From: Aminobacter sp. J41
GTDB taxonomy: Bacteria > Pseudomonadota > Alphaproteobacteria > Rhizobiales > Rhizobiaceae
Reading direction: 5' to 3'
Assembly: GCF_000526635.1 (NCBI RefSeq)
Contig: NZ_JAGL01000019.1
Coordinates: 1 to 64,000 of the forward strand
DNA: 64,000 bases
Position numbers and translations under genes: made by a program. This document shows positions 51,060-60,312 of the stretch, piece by piece (position 1 is the first letter of the stretch; each line of letters begins with the position of its first letter). Below the pieces are notes generated by a model. It was given only the letters and a program-made list of their open reading frames with translations, searched no databases and was not told the DNA's origin.

Positions 51060-52142
51060 ATGATCCGCAATCTCTTGGCGACTACCGCAATTGCCACCCT
51101 CGTCGCCACCTCCGGCGCATTCGCGCAGGCGACCACGACCACCGAACCGATGGCCCAAACCGAGCAGGCTGCTCCGAAGGTCAAGCATGCCGAAGGCTAC
51201 CTCGCCAGCAACCTGATGGGTGAGACCGTCTACAACGGCACCGGCGACGACGCCGAGAAGATCGGCGAAGTCACCGATCTGGTCATCAAGCAGGACGGCC
51301 AGGTCGAAGCCCTGGTTGTGGGTGTTGGAGGCTTCCTTGGCATCGGCCAGAAGGACGTTGCCCTTGAGTTCGCTGTTGCCGAATGGGCGGAGCGTGACGG
51401 CGACGAATGGCTCGTGATCCCGACCAACAAGGAGGCGCTCGAGGCGCTGCCTGACTTCGACCGCTCTGCCTTTACGCCGCAGGATGCGACCGCTGAGGTT
51501 GGCAACACCACTCCGGCCACCGGCCAGGACATCGGCGTAGCAACAAACTCGTCGTCCGGCGCAGCAGCACCGGCGACCGACAGCACCGCAGCAGCCACCG
51601 CGGCTGACGGTGCGGCGGGCTCCTCCGACAACATGGCAGCCGCTCCCGCTACCGGTACGGACAATGCCGCCGGTTCTTCCGACACGACGGCCGCCGCTCC
51701 GATGACCGACTCCGATAATGCCACCACCGGCGCCGCCAACGACACTGCTGCCACCAATCTTGGCACCGACAGCACCGAGACTGCCGCTATCGACCGCTCG
51801 ACCCTCAGCGACGTTGATGCCGGTTCGCTGAGCGCCGACAACATCATCGGCACCACGGTCTACGGTCAGAACGACGAGAACGTTGGCGAGATCAGCGACG
51901 TCGTCCTGTCGCAAGACGGGAAGGTTGAGGCGGTGATCGTCGATGTGGGCGGCTTCCTTGGCGTCGGCGAGAAGTCGGTGGCGGTCAGCATGGACAATCT
52001 CGCCTTCATGGCTGACGGCGACGGCAACCATTACCTCTACACTTCGATGACCCAGGAACAGCTGGAAGCCCAGCCGGCTTACGATGAAGGCACCTTCGCC
52101 GAGCATCGTGACGACCAGTTGCTGGTAGTCCCGGCACAGTAA
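51060..52142 (+). CDS. Exported protein with two PRC-barrel domains
   Basis: A 360-residue protein with a signal peptide (MIRNLLATTAIATLVATSGAFAQ). Two PRC-barrel repeats lie at about 45-135 (ASNLMGETVYNGTGDDAEKIGEV) and 258-345 (IIGTTVYGQNDENVGEISDV), each with VEALVVGVGGFLGIGQKDVA or VEAVIVDVGGFLGVGEKSVA. The linker between them is 110 residues of low-complexity Ala, Thr, Ser and Asp. PRC barrels in such exported proteins are of unknown role. An EcfG promoter and AAGGAG precede it, and a strong terminator follows. Confidence 0.88.
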   Translation: MIRNLLATTAIATLVATSGAFAQATTTTEPMAQTEQAAPKVKHAEGYLASNLMGETVYNGTGDDAEKIGEVTDLVIKQDGQVEALVVGVGGFLGIGQKDVALEFAVAEWAERDGDEWLVIPTNKEALEALPDFDRSAFTPQDATAEVGNTTPATGQDIGVATNSSSGAAAPATDSTAAATAADGAAGSSDNMAAAPATGTDNAAGSSDTTAAAPMTDSDNATTGAANDTAATNLGTDSTETAAIDRSTLSDVDAGSLSADNIIGTTVYGQNDENVGEISDVVLSQDGKVEAVIVDVGGFLGVGEKSVAVSMDNLAFMADGDGNHYLYTSMTQEQLEAQPAYDEGTFAEHRDDQLLVVPAQ

Positions 52143-52162
52143 TCCGCGAGCGGCGGACCTGA

Positions 52163-52198
52163 AGCGGGCTCGCATCCCAGGATGCGGGCCCGCTTTTC
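52163..52198. terminator. Bidirectional intrinsic terminator
   Basis: AGCGGGC and CGCATCC (52163-52177) pair with GGATGCG and GCCCGCT (52180-52194) around a 2-nt loop with one internal mismatch, followed by TTTCGTTT. It serves the PRC-barrel gene and may also serve the convergent sulfatase gene. Confidence 0.85.
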
Positions 52199-52205
52199 GT
52201 TTGTC

Positions 52206-53759
52206 TTAGGCGCGATGTGCTAGCGCAAAGGTGCCGGCGACGCCGCCGTCGGTCAGGGCCGACAGGGCCAGCGACTGATCGAGATGGCGCGCCCGCCATT
52301 CGAGCAGCTTTTCGGCAAGTTCGACGCGCGCCGAGAGGTACGCCGGATCGTTGGCGACGTTGCGCGTCTCCTGCGGATCGTTGACCAGATCGAACATGAC
52401 CGGCGGCAGCCCGCCGCCGAAGTGGACGTATTTGTAGCGCTCGGTGCGGATGACCGCGAGGTTGAGGCCCCGGGAGTCGACGCCGAAATGCGCCTCCATC
52501 TTGCCGCTCTCGACGGAGCGGAAGTCATGCTCCCAGTGGGCAGCGTCGCGCCAGTCCGTCGGCTCCTCGCCTGCGAGGAACGGAGTGAGCGCGCGCCCGT
52601 CGAGATGGGCTGGCACCTCCATACCCATCGCCTCGATCAGGGTCGGCATGATGTCGACCGCCTCGGTGAACTTGTTGATCTTTACGCCGCGTGCCTTCTG
52701 GCGAGGGTCACGGACGACGAGCGGCAGATGATAGCTGCCGTCGAAGAAGCCGCCTTTGCCGAGGATGAAGTGGTCGCCCATCATCTCTGCGTGGTCGCTG
52801 GTCAGAACGATCACGGTATTGTCCCACATGCCGGCATCCTTGATCGCCTGCCAGATGCGGCCGAGCTGGAAGTCCATCTCCGTGATCATGCCCCAGTAGA
52901 TCGAGCGGATCAGGCGGAAGTCGTCTTCGGTAAGGTCAGACACCTTCGCATCGGCGCTCGGCACGAAGTTGCGCGCCTTCTGCGACGACATCGCCAGCGC
53001 ATGCAGCGGATGGATAGCCGCGTCCTCGTCGCGACCTTGCGCGCGGGCAAAGCCCGGACCTGAGGCCGGATCGTACATGGTGTTGTACGGTGCCGGCACG
53101 ACGAACGGCGGATGCGGGCGGATGAACGAGACATGCGCGAACCACGGGGCAGCCCCCTCCTGCTCGCCGAGCCAGCGGATGAACTCGTCGGTAATGAAGG
53201 CCGTCTCGGTCTCGTCCTTGGAGTAGACGGGCGCGGCGTTGGTGATCTTGCCCTCGGTGCCCGGTGCGACGTGGATCGCGGGCGAGCCCTTCGACACGTC
53301 GTGCCCGCGCGCTTTAAGCCAGGAGAGCCACGTCTTCTGATGCTCGGTCAGCAGCACACGCGTGGTGAAGCCCGGCAGGACGCCTTCGTAGCTGCGCAGG
53401 AACGGGTCGTTCGGATGATGCTGGCGCGGATCGGGGGACACGTCCGTGTAGCCGAACAGCGTCGGATCGTAACCTGCGCGACGAGCCGCGCGGGCGATGT
53501 TATCGTGGCGGTCGTCGAGCGGCGTGCCGTTCGAGCAGACCCGGTTCGTCATCTGGTAGAGGCCGGTATAGATGCACGCGCGCGCCGGCGAGCAGGGCGC
53601 GGTGCCTGCATAATGCCGCAGGAAGGCGACGCCGTCGCGTGCCAGCGCATCCGTGTTCGGAGTCTGTACGACGGGATGACCAGCAAGGCCGACACTGTCG
53701 CCGCGCCACTGGTCGCAGGTGATGAGGAGGATGTTTGGTCTGGTTGCCGAGGTGGACAT
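52206..53759 (-). CDS. Sulfatase-family hydrolase, phosphonate monoester hydrolase-like
   Basis: A 517-residue alkaline-phosphatase-superfamily enzyme. The formylglycine site is CSPAR (Cys56 in AGTAPCSPARACIYTGL). Metal ligands lie in LLITCDQWRGD and LTSDHAEMMGDH. Length, LDDRHDNIARAARRAGYDPTLFGYTD and RPHPPFV closely resemble rhizobial phosphonate monoester hydrolase/arylsulfatase enzymes, which are promiscuous towards sulfate and phosphonate esters. It needs a formylglycine-generating enzyme, not seen in the window. The start at 53759 (MSTSATRPNILL) fits the family. Confidence 0.88.
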   Translation of the reverse strand: MSTSATRPNILLITCDQWRGDSVGLAGHPVVQTPNTDALARDGVAFLRHYAGTAPCSPARACIYTGLYQMTNRVCSNGTPLDDRHDNIARAARRAGYDPTLFGYTDVSPDPRQHHPNDPFLRSYEGVLPGFTTRVLLTEHQKTWLSWLKARGHDVSKGSPAIHVAPGTEGKITNAAPVYSKDETETAFITDEFIRWLGEQEGAAPWFAHVSFIRPHPPFVVPAPYNTMYDPASGPGFARAQGRDEDAAIHPLHALAMSSQKARNFVPSADAKVSDLTEDDFRLIRSIYWGMITEMDFQLGRIWQAIKDAGMWDNTVIVLTSDHAEMMGDHFILGKGGFFDGSYHLPLVVRDPRQKARGVKINKFTEAVDIMPTLIEAMGMEVPAHLDGRALTPFLAGEEPTDWRDAAHWEHDFRSVESGKMEAHFGVDSRGLNLAVIRTERYKYVHFGGGLPPVMFDLVNDPQETRNVANDPAYLSARVELAEKLLEWRARHLDQSLALSALTDGGVAGTFALAHRA

Positions 53760-53958
53760 TATGCGCTCGCGCTTTAGTTCATGCGGCGACAGCAATAGCA
53801 TTGCCGGTATGGAAGTCACTCCAGGACGCATTGAACAATATCGGTTCAGTGGTTCACTTTTTCAGAACAGTCCTTAGCGTCGGCCCGCTCTACCACGAAT
53901 GCACGAAATATGGCGGGGACAGCCGCCATCCGACGGCGCGAGGAGAAAGGAGCAGACC

Positions 53959-54894
53959 ATGCTCGAGCAGATCAGGGGCCTTCATCACGTCACGTCGCTC
54001 GCCCGCGACGCATCCGAGAACAACGAGTTCTTCACCCGCAAGCTCGGCCTGCGCCGCGTGAAGAAGACCGTCAATTTCGACGCGCCTGACGTCTACCATC
54101 TCTATTATGCCGATAAGGTCGGCACGCCCGGGACGGTGATGACCTACTTCCCGTTCCCGCATGCTGCGCGCGGCAAGCCCGGCACTGGCGAAGTCGGCGT
54201 CACTGCCTTTTCCGTGCCACAGGGCACGCTTAAGTACTGGGAACAGCGGCTGGTCGAGAATGGCGTCACCGGCCTTCGCCCGGAAGAGCGCTTTGGCGAG
54301 AAGCGGCTCGCCTTCGATGGACCGGACGGCGACGGCTTCGTCCTCGTCGAAACGGCTGACGACAACCGTGCTCCCTGGACCAATGGCGGCGTCGGCAACG
54401 ATGAGGCCATCCGTGGTTTCCATTCCGTGGCCATGCGGTTGCAGGACGGCGACGCCACTGCCGAGCTCCTCAGGTTCATGAACTACGAGGAAATCGACCG
54501 CGAGGGCAGCATCCGCCGCTACGCGGTGAAGGGAGAAGGCAACGGCGCCAACTTCATCGACATCGAGACGCTGCCGCTGATCAACCATGCAAGGCAGGGC
54601 GCGGGATCGGTCCATCACGTCGCCTTCGCGGTCGAGAACCGCGAGAAGCAGCTCGAAGTGCGCAGGGCGCTGATGGACACCGGCTACCAGGTAACTCCCG
54701 TCATCGACCGCGACTACTTCTGGGCGATCTACTTCCGCACCCCGGGCGGCGTCCTGTTCGAGGTTGCGACCAACGAGCCCGGCTTCGACCGCGACGAGGA
54801 CACGGCGCATCTCGGCGAGGCGCTGAAGCTGCCGAGGCAGCATGAGCATCTGCGCAGCTTCCTCGAAAGCCACCTCGAGCCGATCAGGGACTGA
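53959..54894 (+). CDS. Ring-cleaving dioxygenase of the VOC (glyoxalase) family
   Basis: A 311-residue protein with two VOC modules: the first starts IRGLHHVTSLARDASENNEFF and the second near residue 150 (RGFHSVAMRLQD). Metal-binding His and Glu are seen in LHHV, VHHVAF and LFEVAT. It resembles MhqO-type hydroquinone-specific dioxygenases. GAAAGGAG fixes the start at 53959. The hydrolase gene follows after 2 bp, as in mhqO-mhqD operons that detoxify quinones. Confidence 0.85.
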   Translation: MLEQIRGLHHVTSLARDASENNEFFTRKLGLRRVKKTVNFDAPDVYHLYYADKVGTPGTVMTYFPFPHAARGKPGTGEVGVTAFSVPQGTLKYWEQRLVENGVTGLRPEERFGEKRLAFDGPDGDGFVLVETADDNRAPWTNGGVGNDEAIRGFHSVAMRLQDGDATAELLRFMNYEEIDREGSIRRYAVKGEGNGANFIDIETLPLINHARQGAGSVHHVAFAVENREKQLEVRRALMDTGYQVTPVIDRDYFWAIYFRTPGGVLFEVATNEPGFDRDEDTAHLGEALKLPRQHEHLRSFLESHLEPIRD

Positions 54895-54896
54895 CC

Positions 54897-55523
54897 ATGA
54901 CCAGGGACAGCTTCATTCACAAGGAGGTCGCCGGCGCGCCCGGCGGCCCTCTCCTGTTCGTCTTCCACGGCACCGGCAGCGACGAGAACCAGTTCCTCGG
55001 ACTCGGCCGCCATCTGATGCCGGACGCAACCATCGTCTCTCCGCGCGGCGACGTCTCCGAACATGGTGCCGCCCGCTTCTTCCGCCGCACCGGCGAAGGC
55101 GTCTACGACATGGAAGACCTTGCCCGAGCGACGGAGAAGATGGCCGCGTTCATCGAGGCGCATCGGGACCAAAAGAAGCCGTCGGCTATCGTCGGCCTCG
55201 GCTATTCGAACGGCGCCAACATCCTCGCTTCCGTGCTGTTCGCTCGCCCCGGCCTGTTCGACTCAACGGTGCTGATGCACCCGCTGATCCCGTTTGAGCC
55301 GGAGGTTGCCGGCACGCTTGAAGGCACACGCATTCTGATTACCGCCGGTCGGCACGACCCGATCTGCCCAGCCCCGGTCACCGAGCGCCTCGCAGGCGAC
55401 TTTGCCCGGCAAGGAGCTACGGTCGAGATGCTCTGGCACGACGGCGGGCACGAAGTCCGCCCGGCAGAAATGGAGGCGGCCCAGCGCTTCCTCACCCGCG
55501 ACAAGACAGGAGCCGCCTCATGA
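54897..55523 (+). CDS. Alpha/beta hydrolase, MhqD-like carboxylesterase
   Basis: A 208-residue serine hydrolase. The nucleophile is Ser in GLGYSNGANIL, the oxyanion region is FVFHGTGSDENQF, the acid is in TAGRHDPICP and the His in HDGGHEV. The family acts on carboxyesters, and the link to the dioxygenase upstream suggests action on aromatic-ring degradation products. Overlaps the GNAT gene by 4 bases. Confidence 0.87.
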   Translation: MTRDSFIHKEVAGAPGGPLLFVFHGTGSDENQFLGLGRHLMPDATIVSPRGDVSEHGAARFFRRTGEGVYDMEDLARATEKMAAFIEAHRDQKKPSAIVGLGYSNGANILASVLFARPGLFDSTVLMHPLIPFEPEVAGTLEGTRILITAGRHDPICPAPVTERLAGDFARQGATVEMLWHDGGHEVRPAEMEAAQRFLTRDKTGAAS

Positions 55524-55816
55524 CCGACGACCTGCCGATCAACCGCGAAAGCAACGGGGCCAAGGGCCGCTATGTCGTCCGTGGTCCGGACGGCGCTGAG
55601 GCGGAGATGACCTACACCAGCATCGGCGAAAGCCAGATCATCATCGACCACACCCACGTCCCGGAGGAGTTCCGCGGCCAGGGCATCGGTGTGCGGATGG
55701 TGGCGCAGGCGGTCGAGGACGCGCGCGCTGCCGGCAAGAAGATTATCCCGCTCTGCCCGTTTGCGGCGACCCAGTTCAAACGCCATCCCGAATGGGGCGA
55801 CGTCCTGCGCCAGTAA
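55520..55816 (+). CDS. Small GNAT-family N-acetyltransferase (NATD1-like)
   Basis: A 98-residue protein of the short GNAT type. It has the acetyl-CoA motif VPEEFRGQGIGVRMVAQAVEDARAAG and the closing IPLCPFAATQFKRHPEW, matching the YidJ/NATD1 group. The substrate is unknown. It is the last gene of a three-gene operon with the dioxygenase and the hydrolase. Confidence 0.87.
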   Translation: MTDDLPINRESNGAKGRYVVRGPDGAEAEMTYTSIGESQIIIDHTHVPEEFRGQGIGVRMVAQAVEDARAAGKKIIPLCPFAATQFKRHPEWGDVLRQ

Positions 55817-55876
55817 GCCATTCGACTCCGCGTCAAAAGCCGGTCTATGATCGTCCCGGGAGGAACGTGGGCGCGC

Positions 55877-57724
55877 ATGAACCGGTACCGGCGGCGACAT
55901 CTGATCATCCTGGGGGCGGTGGCGTGCGTGCTCTGCCTGCTGATCGCCAGCTTCGGCCATCGCTACGCCACCTCGCTCTATCTCGACCAGGCCGCCGCGC
56001 GCGGGCACAACACGCTCGGCCTCGCGGTCACCGCGCTGCGCGGCCAGCTTGCCCGCTACGAAAAGCTGCCCGAACTTTTGGCTGACGACCCGGACATAAA
56101 AGAGCTGGTGTCAAATCCGCAGGACCGCGCCAAGGTCGATGAGATCAACCTCTACCTCAAGCAGGTCAACACGCTGCTGGAATCGTCCGACGTCTATGTG
56201 ATGCTGAATGACGGCGTCACCATCGCCGCTTCCAACTTCGACCAGAACCCCACCTTCATCGGCGAAAACTTCAGCTATCGGCCCTACTTCTATGACGCGC
56301 GCGACCGCGGCAAGGGCCGGTTCTTTGCCCTTGGTACCACCTCCCTCAAGCGCGGCTATTATTTCGGCGCACCAATCCACACCGACGGCGGCATAGCCGG
56401 CGTCGTCGCCTTCAAGGTGGACCTCGACGCCATTGAAAGCAGCTGGCGCGGCAGTGACTACGAAATCATCGTCACCGATCCGGAAGGCATTGTCTTCATG
56501 TCCGGCCGGCAGGACTGGCTGTTTACTGCCATCCAGCCGCTGACCGAGGAGCGCCTTGCCCGCACCGCCGCCACCCGCCGCTACGCCAATGCGGACCTCA
56601 AGGAGCTTCCCGTCACCCGCTCGGCCTCGCAGGACGGGCACGATCTCCTGACGATCTCCGACGCCAAGGGCGAACGCCAGCACCTGACGGTGACGGAGGA
56701 GATGCCAGAAGCCGACTGGACGGTACGGGTGCTTCTCGACACGGCTTCCGTGCGCACCCAGGTGCTGACAACTATTGCCGCGCTAGTCCTGCTCGTCGCG
56801 CTCGGCGCCATGGGCTTTGCCGTGTGGCTCGAGCGGCGGGCGCGGCTTGCCGAGCGCTTGCAGGTCCAGCAGGAGGCGCAGGAAGAGCTTGAGCGCCGCG
56901 TGGTCGAACGCACCGCGGACCTCGCCAACGTCAACCGGCTGCTGAAGGCTGAGGTCGCCGAGCGCCGCGCGACTGAACGCGCGCTGCGCAAGACACAGGC
57001 CGATCTCGTCCAGGCTGCAAAGCTTGCCGCGCTCGGTCAGATGGCGGCTGCCCTGTCGCACGAATTCAATCAGCCGCTTGCCGCCGCCCGCACCTATGCC
57101 GACAATGCCAGCCTGCTGATCGCGCGCGGGCGCACGGACGAAGCTGCGGAAGCCGTCCAGCGCATTGTCAGCCTGACCGAGCGCATGGCCTCGATCAGCC
57201 GCCACCTGCGCAATTTCGCCCGCAAGCCGAACGAGAAGCTGGGGCCGGTCCTCCTCGACGATATCGTCCGCGACACGCTGGAAATCGTCGGCTGGCGCCT
57301 GAAAGCCGCCGATGCCGCGCTTGCGGTGAAGCTGGGCCCATCGCCGCTCTGGGTGAAGGCGGGAGCGGTGCGGCTGCAGCAGGTCCTCGTCAACGTCATC
57401 TCCAACGCGGCCGACGCGGTAGAGGGAACCGAAAACCGCACCATCACCCTTGCCGCCGAGCGCGTCAGCCGGGGCAAGGTCGCCATCACGGTGCGCGACC
57501 ACGGCCCCGGCATTCCCGACGCAATCGCTGGCCGCATCTTCGACCCGTTCTTCTCCACCAAGGGCGTAGGCAAGGGCCTCGGCCTTGGCCTTTCCATTTC
57601 CTACAACATCATCAAGGACTTTGGCGGGACGCTCTCCGTGGAGCAGCACCCCGAGGGCGGTACCATCGCGAAGATCGTCCTGCAGCAGGATGTCCCCGCC
57701 GAGTCGCGCGAGGCTGCTGAATGA
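55877..57724 (+). CDS. DctB-like sensor histidine kinase
   Basis: A membrane sensor of 615 residues: an amino-terminal helix (about 9-28), a periplasmic double-PAS/dCache-like domain (about 30-290), a second helix (about 298-318), a coiled coil (LQVQQEAQEELERRVVERT) and a kinase core. The phosphoacceptor is His395 in AALSHEFNQPLAAART; ATP-binding motifs are VRDHGPGIPD and KGLGLGLSISYNI. The start at 55877 (MNRYRRRHLII) is chosen. It overlaps the regulator gene by 4 bases. DctB senses C4-dicarboxylates; the neighbouring tct genes suggest a carboxylate ligand. Confidence 0.88.
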   Translation: MNRYRRRHLIILGAVACVLCLLIASFGHRYATSLYLDQAAARGHNTLGLAVTALRGQLARYEKLPELLADDPDIKELVSNPQDRAKVDEINLYLKQVNTLLESSDVYVMLNDGVTIAASNFDQNPTFIGENFSYRPYFYDARDRGKGRFFALGTTSLKRGYYFGAPIHTDGGIAGVVAFKVDLDAIESSWRGSDYEIIVTDPEGIVFMSGRQDWLFTAIQPLTEERLARTAATRRYANADLKELPVTRSASQDGHDLLTISDAKGERQHLTVTEEMPEADWTVRVLLDTASVRTQVLTTIAALVLLVALGAMGFAVWLERRARLAERLQVQQEAQEELERRVVERTADLANVNRLLKAEVAERRATERALRKTQADLVQAAKLAALGQMAAALSHEFNQPLAAARTYADNASLLIARGRTDEAAEAVQRIVSLTERMASISRHLRNFARKPNEKLGPVLLDDIVRDTLEIVGWRLKAADAALAVKLGPSPLWVKAGAVRLQQVLVNVISNAADAVEGTENRTITLAAERVSRGKVAITVRDHGPGIPDAIAGRIFDPFFSTKGVGKGLGLGLSISYNIIKDFGGTLSVEQHPEGGTIAKIVLQQDVPAESREAAE

Positions 57725-59058
57725 AACATCCGTCCGTGCTGCTGGTGGATGACGAGGAAGACATCCGTCGCTCCACCTGTCAGTCGCTTGAACTTGCCGG
57801 CTTCGACGTCCGCGAACTCGGCTCGGCCGAGGCTGTCCTTGATCTCGTCACACCCGGCTTTGCTGGCGTCATCGTCAGCGACATCCGTATGCCCGGAATG
57901 GACGGCATGACGCTGCTGACCAGGGTGCGGGACATCGATCCCGACGTGCCGGTCATTCTCGTCACCGGTCATGGCGACGTGCAGCTCGCCGTGCGCGCCA
58001 TGCGCGAAGGCGCCTACGACTTCATTGAAAAGCCGTTCTCCGCTCAGCACCTCGCCGACGTCGTCGCCCGCGCGCTCGACCGGCGTCGTCTCGTCCTCGA
58101 AAACCGCCTGCTGCGCGCAGCCGCCGGCAAGCGCGACGATCTTGAAAGCCGGCTGCCCGGTCGCTCGCAGGCGATGATAGACCTGCGCTATCGCCTGCGC
58201 GCCGTCGCCGGCACCGACGCCGACGTGCTGATCATCGGCGAGACTGGCGTTGGCAAAGAGGTCGCGGCGCGCGCGCTGCACGATATCAGCGGACGGGCTG
58301 ACCGGCCCTTCGTCGTCATCAACTGCGCGGCGCTGCCTGCAAATCTCATCGAGAGCGAGCTGTTCGGCCATGAGGCCGGCGCCTTTCCCGGCGCGCTCCG
58401 CGCTCGCTACGGCAAGTTTGAGCATGCGCGCGGCGGCACCATCCTGCTCGACGAGATCGGCCAGATGCCGCTCGTCCTTCAGGCACGGCTTCTGCGCGTT
58501 ATCGAGGATCGCGTCATCGTCCGTCTCGGCTCCAACGAGCCGATCCCGCTAGACATTCGCTTCATCGCCACCAGCAAGATCGAGCTTGAAGAAGAGGTGG
58601 CAGCGGGCCGCTTCCGCGCCGACCTGCTCTACCGGCTGAACGTTGTGACGCTGAAGGTGCCGCCCCTGGCGGCGCGGCGCGAAGATGTGCCGATCCTGTT
58701 CCTGCAGCTGCTACGCGAGGCAGCCGGCCGCTACCGCCGCGAGCCGGTTGAGCCGCCAGCCCACATCCTCGAAGCGATCGCGCGCCGCGACTGGCCTGGC
58801 AATGTCCGCGAGCTGCGCAACGCCGCCGACCGCTATGTGCTCGGCCTTGGCGTCGACGGGCTAGATCCTGACGAGGAACAGGAAGGTTTGAGCCTTGCCG
58901 AGCGCGTCGCGCGCTATGAGCGATCCGTCATCGCCAGCGCGCTGCAGGCGCATGGCGGCGCGCTGAAGCCCGTCTATGAAGAGCTCGGAATTTCGCGAAA
59001 GACGCTCTACGAGAAGATGCAGCGCTACCGCCTTGACCGCCGCAACTCCGCCGAATGA
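57721..59058 (+). CDS. DctD-like sigma-54-dependent response regulator
   Basis: A 445-residue NtrC-type activator: a receiver domain (Asp54 in IVSDIRMPG), an AAA+ domain with Walker [13 protein letters not shown] (173-184) and Walker [14 protein letters not shown], and a Fis-type HTH at the end (about 415-440). The sigma-54 contact loop reads GAFPGA (residues 220-225) instead of the usual GAFTGA. It pairs with the DctB-like kinase and should drive a sigma-54 promoter, most likely for dicarboxylate or tricarboxylate uptake. Confidence 0.88.
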   Translation: MKHPSVLLVDDEEDIRRSTCQSLELAGFDVRELGSAEAVLDLVTPGFAGVIVSDIRMPGMDGMTLLTRVRDIDPDVPVILVTGHGDVQLAVRAMREGAYDFIEKPFSAQHLADVVARALDRRRLVLENRLLRAAAGKRDDLESRLPGRSQAMIDLRYRLRAVAGTDADVLIIGETGVGKEVAARALHDISGRADRPFVVINCAALPANLIESELFGHEAGAFPGALRARYGKFEHARGGTILLDEIGQMPLVLQARLLRVIEDRVIVRLGSNEPIPLDIRFIATSKIELEEEVAAGRFRADLLYRLNVVTLKVPPLAARREDVPILFLQLLREAAGRYRREPVEPPAHILEAIARRDWPGNVRELRNAADRYVLGLGVDGLDPDEEQEGLSLAERVARYERSVIASALQAHGGALKPVYEELGISRKTLYEKMQRYRLDRRNSAE

Positions 59059-59063
59059 AGCCC

Positions 59064-59087
59064 GGATGTGTAGGTCTCCACACATCC
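59064..59087 (+). terminator. Hairpin after the dctD-like gene
   Basis: GGATGTGT (59064-59071) pairs with ACACATCC (59080-59087) around an 8-nt loop, 6 bp after the stop. No T tract follows, so termination strength is uncertain. Confidence 0.5.
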
Positions 59088-59202
59088 ACCCGGCCTGATG
59101 TTACGGATTCCACCCATCGAGAGCATTTGAATCCGGAAGACGCATCCGGACGCCGCCGTGAGCGTTGAACTACATGTAACGGCGTTTCCTACTGCGCCCC
59201 AA

Positions 59203-59232
59203 GGCCGGCTCGGGGGGAATCGAGCGCCGGCC
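59203..59232 (+). other. Leader hairpin of tctC
   Basis: GGCCGGC (59203-59209) pairs with GCCGGCC (59226-59232), with further TCG/CGA pairing inside. It lies 28 bp upstream of the tctC start and just before the GGAGG binding site, so it may affect mRNA stability or translation. No sigma-54 -24/-12 site is evident between 59059 and 59260. Confidence 0.45.
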
Positions 59233-59260
59233 GTACAAACCAGAGCCCTGGGAGGAAAAC

Positions 59261-60238
59261 ATGAAGAACTTGCTTGCGTCGCTTTCGATCGCCGCCGCCC
59301 TGGCGGTGCTGCCGCAGTTCGCCAGCGCCCAGACCTATCCGGAGCGCACCATCACCATGGTCGTGCCGTTCTCGGCCGGCGGCCCGACCGACACGGTCGC
59401 TCGCCTCGTCGCAGAAGCGATGAGCCGCGACCTCGGTCAGCAGGTGATCGTTGAAAACGTCGGCGGTGCTGGCGGCACGGTTGGCGCGGCGCGCGTCGCA
59501 CAGGCGGAGCCGGATGGCTACACGCTGCTCCTGCACCACATCGGCATGGCCACCAGCGCCACGCTCTACCGCAACCTCTCCTACAACCCGCTCGAGTCAT
59601 TCGAGTATGCCGGCCTCGTCACCGAGGTTCCGATGACGATCATCGCCCGCCCAGATTTCCCGGCTGACGATCTCCAGGGCCTGATCGCCTATCTGAAGGA
59701 GAACGCGGACGACGTCACCTACGCCAATGCCGGCATCGGCGCCGCCTCGCACCTGTGCGGCATGCTGTTCATGAGCGAGATCGAAACGCAGCTCACCACC
59801 GTGCCTTACCAGGGCACCGGTCCGGCGATGACCGACCTGCTTGGCGGCCAGGTCGACTTCATGTGCGACCAGACCACCAATACCACCAGCCAGATCCAGG
59901 CCAAGGCGGTGAAGGCCTACGCGGTGACGAGCGGCGAGCGTCTCGAGCAGCTTCCGGACCTTCCGACCGCGGCCGAGGGTGGTCTTGCCTCGATGCAGTT
60001 TGGTATCTGGCACGGCCTCTATGCCCCGAAGGGCACCGATGCGGCGATCGTGGAGCGCCTGAGCAAGTCGCTGCAGGTCGCGCTCAAGGACAATAACGTC
60101 ATCGAGCGTTTCGCCGCCCTCGCCACGAAGCCGGAGCCGGAAGAGAACGCCACCCCGGCCGCCCTCAAGGCGAAGGTTGAGTCGGAGATCGCGCGCTGGA
60201 AGCCGCTGATCGAGGCCGCTGGCGTCTACGCCGACTAA
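59261..60238 (+). CDS. tctC: Tripartite tricarboxylate transporter substrate-binding protein
   Basis: A periplasmic Bug-family receptor of 325 residues with a signal peptide (MKNLLASLSIAAALAVLPQFASA). Family blocks are YPERTITMVVPFSAGGPTDTVAR, VENVGGAGGTVGAARVAQAEPDGYTLL, YQGTGPAMTDLLGGQVDFMCDQ and the closing WKPLIEAAGVYAD. It binds a carboxylate (citrate, tartrate, aromatic acid or similar) for the TctAB membrane complex encoded next. GGGAGGAAAAC precedes the ATG. Confidence 0.93.
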   Translation: MKNLLASLSIAAALAVLPQFASAQTYPERTITMVVPFSAGGPTDTVARLVAEAMSRDLGQQVIVENVGGAGGTVGAARVAQAEPDGYTLLLHHIGMATSATLYRNLSYNPLESFEYAGLVTEVPMTIIARPDFPADDLQGLIAYLKENADDVTYANAGIGAASHLCGMLFMSEIETQLTTVPYQGTGPAMTDLLGGQVDFMCDQTTNTTSQIQAKAVKAYAVTSGERLEQLPDLPTAAEGGLASMQFGIWHGLYAPKGTDAAIVERLSKSLQVALKDNNVIERFAALATKPEPEENATPAALKAKVESEIARWKPLIEAAGVYAD

Positions 60239-60312
60239 TTTTCTGCCTCGGCAGACCTCGCCGGCGCGACGTGGCCCCGTCGCGTCGGCACCTTCTTCGC
60301 TAGGGAGGAACG

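Noticed and set aside
59059-59260. Possible sigma-54 promoter (GG, 11 nt, GC near 59180)
   Set aside because: The spacing is 11 rather than 10 and the flanking bases do not match.
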